Shown here: in pieces, positions 7,240-17,700 of the stretch
Position numbering within the stretch: the first letter of the stretch is position 1
Layout: each line of letters opens with the position of its first letter
NCBI GenBank assembly: GCA_964596325.1
Contig: CAZQSQ010000015.1
Location: 1 to 18,822, forward strand
Source of the DNA: JBAZJI01 sp964596325
GTDB taxonomy: Bacteria > Patescibacteriota > Minisyncoccia > Minisyncoccales > JAGOPM01
Length of the DNA: 18,822 nt
Reading direction: 5' to 3'
Program-made: the position numbers and the translations under genes
Notes under the pieces: model-generated
The model's input: only the letters and a program-made list of their open reading frames with translations
What the model was told of the DNA's origin: nothing
Database searches by the model: none

Positions 7240-10200
7240 AGATTCCTCCCCCGCCCCAAATTGGGTGCGTCTTGGGGCCGACTTCTGTGGAGGTTGAACA
7301 AGTTAATCCTTCACTATCTTGGACAATGAGTTCAATTTTCTGATCTTTGCGTTGCAAGCCAATCGTAAAGTCCTGTTTATTACCACTCAAATATTTTTCT
7401 GTAAAATTATTGTTGTTATCCCGCAAGTAAATATTCCAAGTATAAGTGAAAGGAGAATAAGCAGAATCCCCATTGTGCCAGCCATGCAAAACAACTTTGC
7501 CTTTATTGTCCACCAGTTCAATGTTAAAGAAAGCCTGCGGCGGTTTATGCGGTAAGGTTGAAAATCTTTCCGTCTGAGCATTTGCCGACCAACCACCCTT
7601 TTGAGCCTTTACTCGAACTACCGCATAATATTGCCTGGAACCGTAAGTCAAATCCGAACCACTTGGCGAAGCAGTTATGGAAGCAACTTTACTGTTTACT
7701 TTTCTGGAAAATACTTCCTCTCCCGTATTTGCATCAATAACAGCATATTCCATAGCTTCAAATTGGCAATCATTACCGACATCCACCGATACATTAATAT
7801 TTTGAACATCGGGACAACTGCTGCCGTTTATGTCCTGAACCGATGCCTTGTTGATCGTGCAAATATTACCCGTGCAAGCCTCGCATTGAGCGGTGCAAAT
7901 AGCCTCAGAGGATGGATTACCACCCAACTCCCCCTCACTTCTAAAGGCACCATCCTTCGTCATAACGACAACTTTACATTGGGTAAAAGGATTACCGCTA
8001 TCCATAGCCTCAAAATGCTCCCAGGAATCAACCTTGCCTCCCTGACTATTACAATACCAAACGTATCTATATTTATCCTTATTCGGCTCATCCTTGCAAC
8101 TATTCAAATCAAAGGCCTCGCATCTTTTTATTTGATTAACAGTAAAGATACTTTTGTCGCAATCTGAGTTACAGGTCGCACTGCAACTAACGGCCATCGG
8201 CCATTCCCCCGCGTCAATTTTGAAGTCGCGGGATTCGCTGGCGCGCTGATATTTGCATTCCTTAAAATAAGAATTATTAAACGTCTGGTAGGTGAAAAGC
8301 TCTGGCCTCACGACAGTTAATTGAGCATCCTCAGATAAATTGGAAGAATTAGCCGCAATAAAACAAACCTCGTTGGCTGCAGCGTCAGGCGGACAACTGG
8401 CGGCCATGAATTGGTTAGTAGCTTGAACATTAAAATATTTTTCTCCGGCAGAACGCGGACCGGCTTGGCCGCCAAAAAATGGCAAGGGGCTATATTCCAA
8501 ATCAGCATAAGAAAAATTGGTTGTATTAGCTATCGAATTTTGGAGGGCGAAATTCGCCCGAGCCACATCAGAATATTCCATTTCATAAACCTTATCGCGC
8601 CCGCCGCCCGGCACACTAGCGGTGAGCTTGGGTGGAGGTAGCTGAATACGAATATGAGTAAACTGTTTAAGATTACTTATATTAAGGGGCTGACCGGCCC
8701 AATCCAACCACTTGATTCCCTCTAAAGTAGAGAGGGTAGCCAACTCTTCCTTCATCTCTACCCTCGAGCCGACGGAATTAACGAATAAAGCCGGATTATG
8801 ACCAGTCGGCAAATCAAATTCCCCGTCTTTTGTCCCGATATTGACGCAGGTACCATCAGTGCAGCAATCAGAGGCAATAAAATTAATCGCAGACCGAGCT
8901 GAACCGCATAAAGAACCATCGGCCGTATAGCCATAAACGCCAAAGGTATATTCCGCCCCTACTCCGCCCTTACTGATATCCACTGTTGCTCCGGTTAAGG
9001 CCGTTTCGGTATTTTGATAAACGTCTTTCCCGCTTATTACCCAGCGATACTTCACCACATGGCTTACCCCCGAGCCTTGAGTTAGAGCCCAATTAGCATC
9101 GAATTTCCCATTAATAATGCTCACCTGATCGTTGTTACGAGGCTTTACTATCGTAATTTGATCGCTGCATTGGCTGACCGGACATTTTACTTCAAAACAC
9201 TTGGCATAAGGCGCACCAAGCCAAAATTTCCTCTTAGTAAGATCCGGATCGTCTTGAGCAAAAGCCTGATAACAATATATACCCGATTCCATAGGTAAAG
9301 TGATTCGGTAAGGCCTTGTTTTGCCATTATTATAAGTTGATTGAATCGGGGTTGTATTGATGTAGGTTGTCGGCTCAAAATTGCTGCCAACTTTGCGGCC
9401 GCGGAAATATTCAAATCCGTAATAAATCGGAGTGGGGCCGCCATTATTGGTAATATCAGCCACAGCATTAACATAAGATTCAAGACTATCGCAACTTTGA
9501 TTGGCCGGATCAGCTGTTTGTATAGTGATAGTATTAGTTTTGCAAATATCAGAACAACGATTCGGCCAAGGCCCGTTGGCACTACCTTCGTCGCATTCCT
9601 CATTACTATCAATCCGTCCATTGCCGCACAAACCGCCACCAGTACAAGCCGACGTATCGAACTTGCAATCCACACCACACTTCAAATTTCCTCCGCTAAA
9701 AGTATCGAAGTCATTACAACCAGTTATCGGGCCCCAATTGGTTCCTTCGCATTGTTCTCCAGTATCAATCCGGCCATTGCCGCAGGAACCGGTTGTCCCG
9801 CCACTACATTTAGAGGTGTTAAATTTGCAATTAGAATCACAGGTCAAAGTGCCCCCTGTGAAATTATCAAAATCTCGGCAATCCTTAATCGGGCCCCAAT
9901 TAGTGCCATCACATTGCTCACCGGCAGTAATCAAGCCATCGCCACACCTCGTGCCCCCGCCCGTACAAGCTGAAGTATCAAATTTACAGTCATTACCACA
10001 GGTCAAAGTGCCACCTGTGAAATTATCAAAATCATTACAGTCAGTTATCGGGCCCCAGTTAGTTCCTTCACATTGCTCTCCAGTGTCAATCCGGTTGTTG
10101 CCACAAGAACCGCTGCTGCCACCAGTGCATTTAGAAGTATCAAATTCGCATTTGGAATCGCAGGTCAAGGTGCCGCCTGTAAAATTATCAAAATCATTAC

Positions 10201-13143
10201 AGCCGCGAATCGGGCCCCAATTCGTTCCTTCGCATTGTTCGCCCGGAGAAATTATCCCATCACCGCAGTTTACTCCACCACCAGTACACAGTGTTGTGTC
10301 GAATTTGCAATTTGTTCCGCATTTTAATACCCCACCACTAAAGGAGTCGAAATCCGAGCAACTATTTATCGGGCCCCAGTTGGTTCCTTCGCATTGTTCT
10401 CCAGTATCAATCCGGCCATTGCCGCAGGAACCGGTTGTCCCGCCACTACATTTAGAGGTATCAAAAAAACAATTTGCATCGCATTTTAATACCCCACCAC
10501 TAAAGGAGTCGAAATCCGAGCAACTATTTATCGGNNNNNNNNNNNNNNNNNNNNNNNNNNNNNNNNNNNNNNNNNNNNNNNNNNNNNNNNNNNNNNNNNN
10601 NNNNNNNNNNNNNNNNNNNNNNNNNNNNNNNNNNCGCATTTTAATACCCCACCACTAAAGGAGTCGAAATCCGAGCAACTATTTATCGGACCCCAATTGG
10701 TGCCATCACATTGCTCGCCGGCAGTAATCAAACCATCACCACACTTGTTATTATTGGCCCGCTCGCATTTGCAGGTGGCATAATTGCAGCTGCTATTCTG
10801 ATTAGTACAAAAACTATCATCAGAGCGCTCGCACTCTTCGCCGCTTTCTACCTTACTATTGCCGCAAATCGCGCTGCTTTGGGTGCAGCTATTGGCATCA
10901 ATATTAATTGCCGGGAAATAAACCGTTTGAGTTTTATCCGTTGCCGCATCTTTATAAGAATAAGAGCAATTCCCGGAACAAATTTCTCCTTGCGTGATGC
11001 TATCTTTATCGGCCGTTACCTTAAAATTCAAAATATGCTTGGCGTTATCAGCCAAATCGGCCAAATTCCAAATAATGCCATTGCCTACTACTGTTGCATT
11101 AGGAAGAATACTCGCCGGATCAAGCTTTAGGAAAGACTTCAAGAAATATTGAGCGGTAATATTGGTGCAGCGGCCGCAGGTTTGGCTGGTACCAGTACTG
11201 CCAGTCCCTGAGCTGGAGCCACAATCGTTAACAAAATTATTAATGTCTTGCGAGGCAGAACTGAAAGTGGAGCCGATATTAAAATCAGCGGTTTCGTATG
11301 TCTTGCCATTGGGCACACTGATTGTTTCGCTACTCTCCTTTTTGACCAAATCGTAACACGCCTGCTCATAACCTGCCCCGTTCTGCCAACCATTAGCCCA
11401 AAGACCCACAACATAAATAGCCTTGCCGGAATTTTGGGCGATAGAAGCGAAATTCCGATAGTGCATCCAGCAAGGATCGGTCGTATTTATACAAGTAATA
11501 TTGCAATCGCGCTCCGGCCTCGACATCCACAATGAATCATAAGGATATGGATTGGTGTAGGCTCCGGGATTGCCATCGGGATAAGCTGTCGGTACGCCAT
11601 CCGTAAACAACACGATAACTTTCTTTTTGGCATTGCCTTTGTCGAGAATGGAAGAGGCACTCATAATCGCCCCACCCAAATTGGTAGTCGACTGCTCACA
11701 AGGGCTTTTATTGGCATTAACATCAGTCCAGTATAAATTTTCTTTAACCTCACCAACGTAGGTCACTTGGTCGACATAATTTTTAAGCTTATTGAAATCA
11801 TTAGTGGGCCCTATAGCCTGCGGGAATGAAAGCCGGCAAGTCGGCTGGTTGTCATTATATCGATATGGGAAGGTTACTATCCCTATCCGGATATTAGCGC
11901 TTATTTTGGAAAGCTTATCGATAAAATTCTTCAGCTCGGAGCGGACGCGCGAATAATCGACTGACTGCATTGAACCGGTTCTATCCATTGCAATAACAAT
12001 ATCGGCGTAGGTATTTGACGTCCCTGTCCCGCCGCAGCCCGGATTGCTGCCACCCCCTGTCCCGCCACCGCTGCTGCAACCATCATTAAGGCCGCTATTG
12101 CATACGACATCTAGGCTCGCTTGGCAGGTCACTGTCGGCTTTTGCACACATTTGCAAGTTTGGCAGTCATACCCGGCAGAACATGAAGCATTAGCCGAGG
12201 GGTCGCACTCCTCGCCTGCATCCAACTTTTTATTGCCGCACAAACATAACGCCGAGGTGTCATATTTGCATTGGTTCGTACAGCAAGTTGTGCCCGAAAT
12301 TGAGGGATCGCACTCCTCGCCGCTATCAAGAGCGCCATTGCCGCATTTGCTTGCCGGAATCACACATTTGCAAGTCGAAAAATTACATTCCGTGGCTGAG
12401 CCATATCCTGTGCAAGTATACCCAGTCTCGCATTGTTCCCCATTAGATAATTGCAAAATCCCATCCCCGCAGCGGCCGCCACAATTCGTATCCTTTTTGC
12501 AGGTTGAAAGGCAGCACGTTGTGCCTGAAACTGAGGGGTCGCACTCCTCGCCTGCATCCAATTTACCATTGCCACAACTATTCCCGGCATTACACCCGGC
12601 TTTTTCCTGCTCTTTGCTGACATACAAATAACCGACATGTTTATAGCCGCAGCTGGAATTAATTTTATTCCCGTCGCAACGGCCATAAGCGTTTTCGCAA
12701 ATTCCCCCGTAAATATCATAGTAACCCTCGGTTAAACAAGTTGTAGTCGAATAGGTTGCCTTCTCGCCCTGTTGATATGGCAAAGGTCCGGGAATGGATT
12801 GCTGATTATAGCGCAAACCATCAAAATATGGCGGAGGCAAATTTATCCTTGGCGAACCGCTTTTATTGAGGTGAAAATAAATACTTTCCGTAGTAACAGG
12901 GCCATCACAATTCGTATATCCTTTGGCCGCCGGATCGACGTAATATTTTATACTAAAAACACCATCAATATAAGAAGCGCAAGTATTATCCGCCGCAATA
13001 GACGATTCGCATCCCTCCCCCTTGATATAGGGAGAAGTGGGTGTCCCGAATTTCGGACAATCACAGGTTGCAGCCCAAGCCACCTGAGTGGCAAAGAGAA
13101 AGGCGGCCGATATTAAAAAATAAAATATTTTTTTCCCGTTCAT
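7238..13143 (-). CDS. Giant secreted vWA-domain protein with tandem Cys-rich repeats and C-terminal beta-sandwich domains (spans an assembly gap)
   Basis: This reads as two frames only because of the 100-N gap. Removing 155 bp (gap plus one 55-bp duplicate) yields one frame of 1,916 codons plus stop. In order it has a signal peptide (cleavage after VAWA, residue 24); a Cys-containing N-domain; four short CGNGxLDxGEECD modules (about 190-335), resembling the Myxococcus-type Cys-rich repeat; a vWA domain (about 378-640) with a MIDAS metal site DRTGS (387-391), Thr486/487 and Asp515 in LFTDG; a probable beta-sandwich; another Cys module; six units of about 53 residues (about 801-1120); then Fn3/Ig-like and Cys-rich domains to a PKD-like end, HPIWGGGGI. 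vWA domains with an intact MIDAS typically bind protein ligands through Mg2+. The start overlaps the preceding stop as ATGA. No C-terminal membrane segment or sortase motif is seen, so anchoring is unexplained. An adhesion role is inferred. Confidence 0.88.
9738..9817. repeat. 80-bp exact direct repeat, copy 1
   Basis: This is identical to 10380-10459 and offset by 642 bp, exactly two 107-codon double units. It covers the linker of one unit and the start of the next. The flanking bases differ (A/G before, G/A after). Such identity within an otherwise diverged array indicates recent duplication or gene conversion. Confidence 0.9.
10318..10372. repeat. Third, genuine copy of the gap-2 55-mer
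   Basis: The same 55-mer that flanks gap 2 also occurs here, 162 bp (54 codons) from the 10480 copy and in the equivalent place of the next repeat unit. This explains why the assembler broke here. Confidence 0.9.
10380..10459. repeat. 80-bp exact direct repeat, copy 2
   Basis: This is the second copy of 9738-9817, covering the linker of repeat unit 1 and the first residues of unit 2 (CGNGRIDTGEQCEGT). Confidence 0.9.
10480..10534. repeat. 55-bp duplicate left of gap 2
   Basis: This is an exact copy of 10635-10689 and encodes the part of the repeat unit around SCSDFDSFSGGVLKC on the minus strand. Confidence 0.9.
10535..10634. other. Assembly gap of exactly 100 N
   Basis: This placeholder gap within repeat unit 1 of the vWA giant makes one gene appear as two overlapping frames. 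Confidence 0.97.
10635..10689. repeat. 55-bp duplicate right of gap 2
   Basis: This is an exact copy of 10480-10534. Merging the copies joins the two vWA-gene frames exactly in phase. Confidence 0.9.
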
Positions 13144-14711
13144 AATGGTTGTTGCTTTTTAGCTCTCCAGGCAAAATAGGCAGCGATTAAAATAGCCGAT
13201 AATACCGCCCCTAAAATCCATGCCCAGGTGTAATCCTTTTCCATGTGCGTATATTCTATGGAACGAGTGACTCCACCGGCCTGGGCTGTTATTTTATAAT
13301 GATTATTATATTTGAATTTGGCTTTTTTGGCATATTCTTGGGTCACGTATCCCGGATCGTAAAATACAACCTTGCCCTTATCGTCTAAAACTTCTACCGC
13401 CACATTAGCCTTAGCGGCCGAATTGCATTTATTTAATAATTTTACCTTTATCAACCCGCCTTTTTCCACGGAGATAGCCAAGCTATCGGGCTGATCCTTA
13501 AAAGCATCGCAATTATATATCAGCTCAACCCGATCGACTAAATTACCATTCTTATCATAAACCTGCGACTCTAGTTTTAACTCATCGTAATTATTGGAAA
13601 AAACAAAATCTCGCCTGAGGGCCATGACTAATGGAGAAATTTCTCCGCCATAATCAACCCTCTCGATAATATTATTATCCTTGTCTTTCAGGGTAATATA
13701 AACTTTTCCCTTAAATGGTTTTTCGTAGGAAGTGGAATGAAAACAACCAACAATATAAGAAGCGGCATCCTTGGAAACCGGAAATTTTTCCAGAGCCAAG
13801 AAAGCCACTTTGGCCTGCGGCCCCTTCCCGCCCATGCCGAAACGCAAGCGGAAAATAGACTTGGCCCCACCTTGGCCCACAACCTCAACGGAATAAACAT
13901 AAACCCCCTCCCCCAAACCGCTTATTTTATCCGAAATCTCCATAGTTCCAGCCCCCGGAACTTCCTTCTCCTCAACAATGGCCTGCCCCCTTTCGCTTTG
14001 GAGCTGATCCCAATTATAAATATGCTTGGTGACCCGCACTTTCTGGGAATCCTTTCCGGAATTAACTAATACATATCCGATAGCCACATCTTTATCTTTC
14101 TCGACATATGGCATCGAACTGGTCGGAGATATTGTTTTACCATTGAGCTTCACATTGGCTTTATCGACATAAACCTCCCGGACATCCCCGGAATTTCTAA
14201 TATTAAAAAATGCATAAGTGCCCGCATAAGCATCACTAAATGGCAGCCCCACCATATAAATCTTTTTATCTAAAACCAAGCTGGCGGCCGCGGCATATGC
14301 CCCACTATTCAAGCCATTGGGAACCTGCCACCGAAAATCAAAATCGACTTTAGATTCCGGAATTAAATTAAAATTCTTTTCCAAAACAAATTCATCCAAA
14401 AGATAGCGTACCCGCTGGTCTTCAGGATTAAGCCGATAAATTTGAACGACAATATTGCCTCCAGTAACGGGAAATTGATTAGTATTCTCGAGAACACCCG
14501 AAAAGGAAACCGTCTGCCCAACCGAATAATCTTTGGCCGAAGGTTGAACAGTCATCCTGACACTGTCCATTTTATAATACTTCAGGCAATTATCCGTTTC
14601 GTAAGAAGGTATCGCTCCCGCATTATCTGTTTTTGCCTCCTGGGCGAAAGCGGCCCCGGATAGGAGAAACAAAGAAAACAATATTATAATTATGAATTTA
14701 TTTTTAGCCAT
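13140..14711 (-). CDS. Exported single-pass membrane protein with Ig-like domains
   Basis: The 523-residue protein has an N-terminal signal peptide (MAKNK, hydrophobic IIIILFSLFLL, likely cleavage after AFA at residue 23) and one C-terminal transmembrane helix (about 496-515, WAWILGAVLSAILIAAYFAW) followed by a short basic tail RAKKQQPL. The bulk would therefore lie outside, anchored at its C-terminus. Between them are probably three or four beta-sandwich segments of CARDB/Ig type, for example VRMTVQPSAKDYSVGQTVSFSG near 50-70 and IKVKLLNKCNSAAKANVAVEV late in the protein. It has few cysteines compared with its giant neighbours. The ATG lies 4 bp after the upstream stop, and its TGA overlaps the vWA gene start, so it is the middle gene of a coupled operon. 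A membrane platform for the neighbouring giants is a reasonable but unproven role. Confidence 0.88.
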   Translation of the reverse strand: MAKNKFIIIILFSLFLLSGAAFAQEAKTDNAGAIPSYETDNCLKYYKMDSVRMTVQPSAKDYSVGQTVSFSGVLENTNQFPVTGGNIVVQIYRLNPEDQRVRYLLDEFVLEKNFNLIPESKVDFDFRWQVPNGLNSGAYAAAASLVLDKKIYMVGLPFSDAYAGTYAFFNIRNSGDVREVYVDKANVKLNGKTISPTSSMPYVEKDKDVAIGYVLVNSGKDSQKVRVTKHIYNWDQLQSERGQAIVEEKEVPGAGTMEISDKISGLGEGVYVYSVEVVGQGGAKSIFRLRFGMGGKGPQAKVAFLALEKFPVSKDAASYIVGCFHSTSYEKPFKGKVYITLKDKDNNIIERVDYGGEISPLVMALRRDFVFSNNYDELKLESQVYDKNGNLVDRVELIYNCDAFKDQPDSLAISVEKGGLIKVKLLNKCNSAAKANVAVEVLDDKGKVVFYDPGYVTQEYAKKAKFKYNNHYKITAQAGGVTRSIEYTHMEKDYTWAWILGAVLSAILIAAYFAWRAKKQQPL

Positions 14712-14715
14712 ATGT

Positions 14716-17700
14716 TTAGAATGTAGTTCCTGTATTCTTAAATTCTACATTAATATTGAATTTTGTAGTAGTGACATAATCACAGGAGACGTTCAAATCC
14801 TCGTCATGGAAGCGCAATTTCAAATAAATATCCTGGGCCTTTTCAAAAGGAACTCTGTAATACGGCGAACCCTCATTAATCCCCTTTTCTGGGGCAACTT
14901 GTTGCGCTTCGCTATACCACTCCCAAAGCGGCGAAGGTGGAATGGTTACCTCAACTCCTTTACCGGTCTCATCAATTAATTCCTTACCAAAACCTTTGAA
15001 TTCAATATATTTCCTAACCGTGTTAACCCGCTCCACTTCTATCATGGGTTGGGCGGCGGGGCGTCGTTCAATGGAAAATTCGAAAGGTTCGGAAGGCTCT
15101 GACCAAAGCCCATTATCTCCCTGAACAGAGACGACGGCAAAATACTGCTCGGGCGAACCGGTAAAACGCAACTTATTCTCCACGCCATCTCCGGGAATAT
15201 TTTTAACAGCCATAGGCACAGCTGTTCCCTCTTTATGATCGGTTAAAAGATTTTCTTGTTGGTAAACTACCAAATTGTATCCTTTTTGCGGCGAAGGGCT
15301 TTCCCAATTAAAGGTAATTTTGGCCGGATATTGGCAGTAATCAACGCTGATCGACGCAAATATCGGGGTCGCCGGCTTTTCTGGTATAATGTCCTTAACT
15401 TCAAATTCGATTGAGCCAAAAAAGTCCACATTAATATCGGGATCGGTCACCGAATACTCGCAACGCACGCTACTATCCAAAGTAATTCCGGTGGCTACTG
15501 ACACCAAAAATCTTGATGCCTCACTTTGCTGACTAACGCTCAATTCCACCTGCTTACCCTGCGAGGTCGAAAAACATTTCATTTTGTATTCCAAATTGCT
15601 CTTGGCCGGATCCGCATCGATTTTTACATATCCCCGCCCCTCGTATTTGGCAGAAACTTTTAACTGTTGCAAAGCTTTAATATTAAAAAGAAGTTTTTGC
15701 GGTGCGCTGGCGGCAATGCAACCTTGATTCAAATAAATATTATCGGCAGTTTGATAAGAACTGAGCTGGGGAACGGTAATATTTACTTCAGCCTCGGGGC
15801 TAAGTTCGGAAAAAGTTGGGCTGGCAGCTTTGACATAAATTCCTCCGCTCTTTTTAACTAATTCAAAATGGCTGCTCAACGAAACATGAAAGTCTGGCAA
15901 ATTAACAGGATTATCTGCCACGGCACCCAATTGGAACGGCACGCCATTATCGTCATAAGCCTGACTGATAATTAATTTTTCATTATTTTCAAAATCAGCC
16001 TGGGCATTATCCGAATAAGCTATTTTTTGCCCTCCGGTATTATTGTAGCCGCCATTGCCAAAATTAGTGCTTGGCAATACCAATGGCTCGATAACTAAAC
16101 GCAACGTCTGGCCTTGCGGCAGCGGCTCGCTAGACCCAGATTCATATTTTATTCCCCGGTTTTCATCCAACAAATAAATTTTATATTCTGGATTTACAAC
16201 ATAACTCGCCTTCAGATCAATATTAGGTTCCTTATAAGGCGAAGGGCAATTGGCTGCTGAACATTTTTCCAAATAAATATAATTTGGATCCCCGGAGGCG
16301 AATTTTTTGCTGCCAATCCTTAATGCGCTGCAATTAGCCAGAATGGTCTCTTCATCTTTCAAAGAAAAGGCGCGCTCTGCATATTCGCTGCAATTTTGTT
16401 TTTGTTGGTCGCGGCAAGCCCGGACATTCAAAATATAATCGCCCAAAGGCAATTCGTTAGCTGGGTAGGCCCGATTGGAAGAAATGGTGTCCCGAACAAT
16501 TTCTGTCGAACCGCTCAATAAAACATATTCGTAATATTGCGCCCCAGATACATAATCCCAAGAGAACAACGGTTTTTTCTCAGAAATGGAAGTTGAAGAT
16601 GGGCTAGTAATAACGGGCGGATTCAAAATTACCCCGGTTATGAAATGCCAAGCCGGACACCAATTAGAACAATTTTTCAAAGTCGAATCAGCGCAGGCAT
16701 TAACTCGCCAATAATAATGTTTGCCCCAAACCAAAGGCCCGACATTGACGGCATTACTATTAGTATCCCCTTCTTTTATCATAGCCCCGCCTAAAGTCGT
16801 TTCATAAAGGGCATACTGATAATATTTCCCCCCATCAACCATTGACCAACTAAGTTGAGTAGAAAGCGAAGTAATATTCTCATCAATCTTGGGGCTAAGC
16901 GGCATTGGGCACACTAATCCTGATTTGTTGGATAGGGTTTTCGCCTTTAATAAATCGCCTTGTAACACTGTACTAGAGGCTTGAGCTAACGCCTTAAAAC
17001 AAATTTCCGTATCGGGTGGAAGCTCTAATAAATCAAAACTAAAAGCCACGGGCGAAGTGGCAGTTTGCCACTTTGTCTGGGAAAGCATCTCCGGAAAGGC
17101 GCAAGGATAATATTGAAACCCGTAAAGAACATTTTTATTTTCGCCTAACCCCATAAGCTCGCCGTTAAGCACCATTGATTGCTCGGAAATGTCCGAAGCT
17201 GGCTTACTGGCTACAGAAAATTCTAATGTTTGGCCATTGGCGCAATCAGCACAATTATCAATTGTTTCTCCTCTGGCTGCTTGGCAAATTTTATCTAAAT
17301 TGCACTGTTGACAATCTTGCGGGCAGGAAGAATTGTTTTCTCCTAAAGCCGCCTCGCAGCTGGCATTGCCGCAAGAAGGATTATTTTTCCCATCATCAGG
17401 ATTAACCACTGTTATTCCGCCATCTCCGGTGGCGCATTTTTCCACCCAAGGCATGTTAATTCTAGTGGTCAAACGCTCTTTAGTTGTCGGATTAATATGA
17501 TAAATTGTCGCGGCATAAGTGCCGGTAAATGATCCCGGCCTCATAGTGATGATATAATCCGAACTGGTGGCCTTTATTTCTATGCCACGCCATAGCCAGC
17601 TATGGATAATGCCACCAGTCGAATAGCCAAAATCAAATCGCTCGGCGGAAGGTTTGGAACTAACATAAGACTCTGCAGCCGGAGAATATTCGTATTGCAA

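Larger units (their letters stand above)
9629..10743 (-). repeat. Tandem array of six ~160-bp coding repeats (Cys-rich modules) in the vWA giant
   Basis: Units begin CGxGxIxxGEQCxGTNWGPI and continue with CxDFDxFxGGxLxCxxxCxFDTSxC and a Gly-rich linker. After merging the gap the array spans 960 bp, that is 6 x 160 bp, with alternating units of 54 and 53 codons. Ten or so invariant positions include six cysteines. A seventh, diverged short unit (CGNGRIDSNEECDEG) follows at 9628. The copy number is uncertain because the assembly gap lies in unit 1. Confidence 0.9.

Noticed and set aside
7601..8167. Plus-strand open frame of 188 codons
   Set aside because: It lies antisense within the vWA giant, which has clear domain homology on the minus strand. 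No ribosome site or family match is seen.
9501..10658. Plus-strand open frame of 385 codons across the repeat array
   Set aside because: It is an antisense shadow of the Cys-rich repeats: it crosses the N gap, its repetitive product mirrors the opposite-strand array, and it has no recognisable domain.
9629..10743. Regular repeats resembling a CRISPR array
   Set aside because: The period is about 160 bp, the units are translated in frame with conserved cysteines, and there are no short identical repeats with unique spacers.
13140..13142. Possible TGA recoding (code 25)
   Set aside because: TGA ends the 523-aa protein just after its basic tail and overlaps the next start as ATGA, which is normal stop usage. 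No other gene requires recoding.
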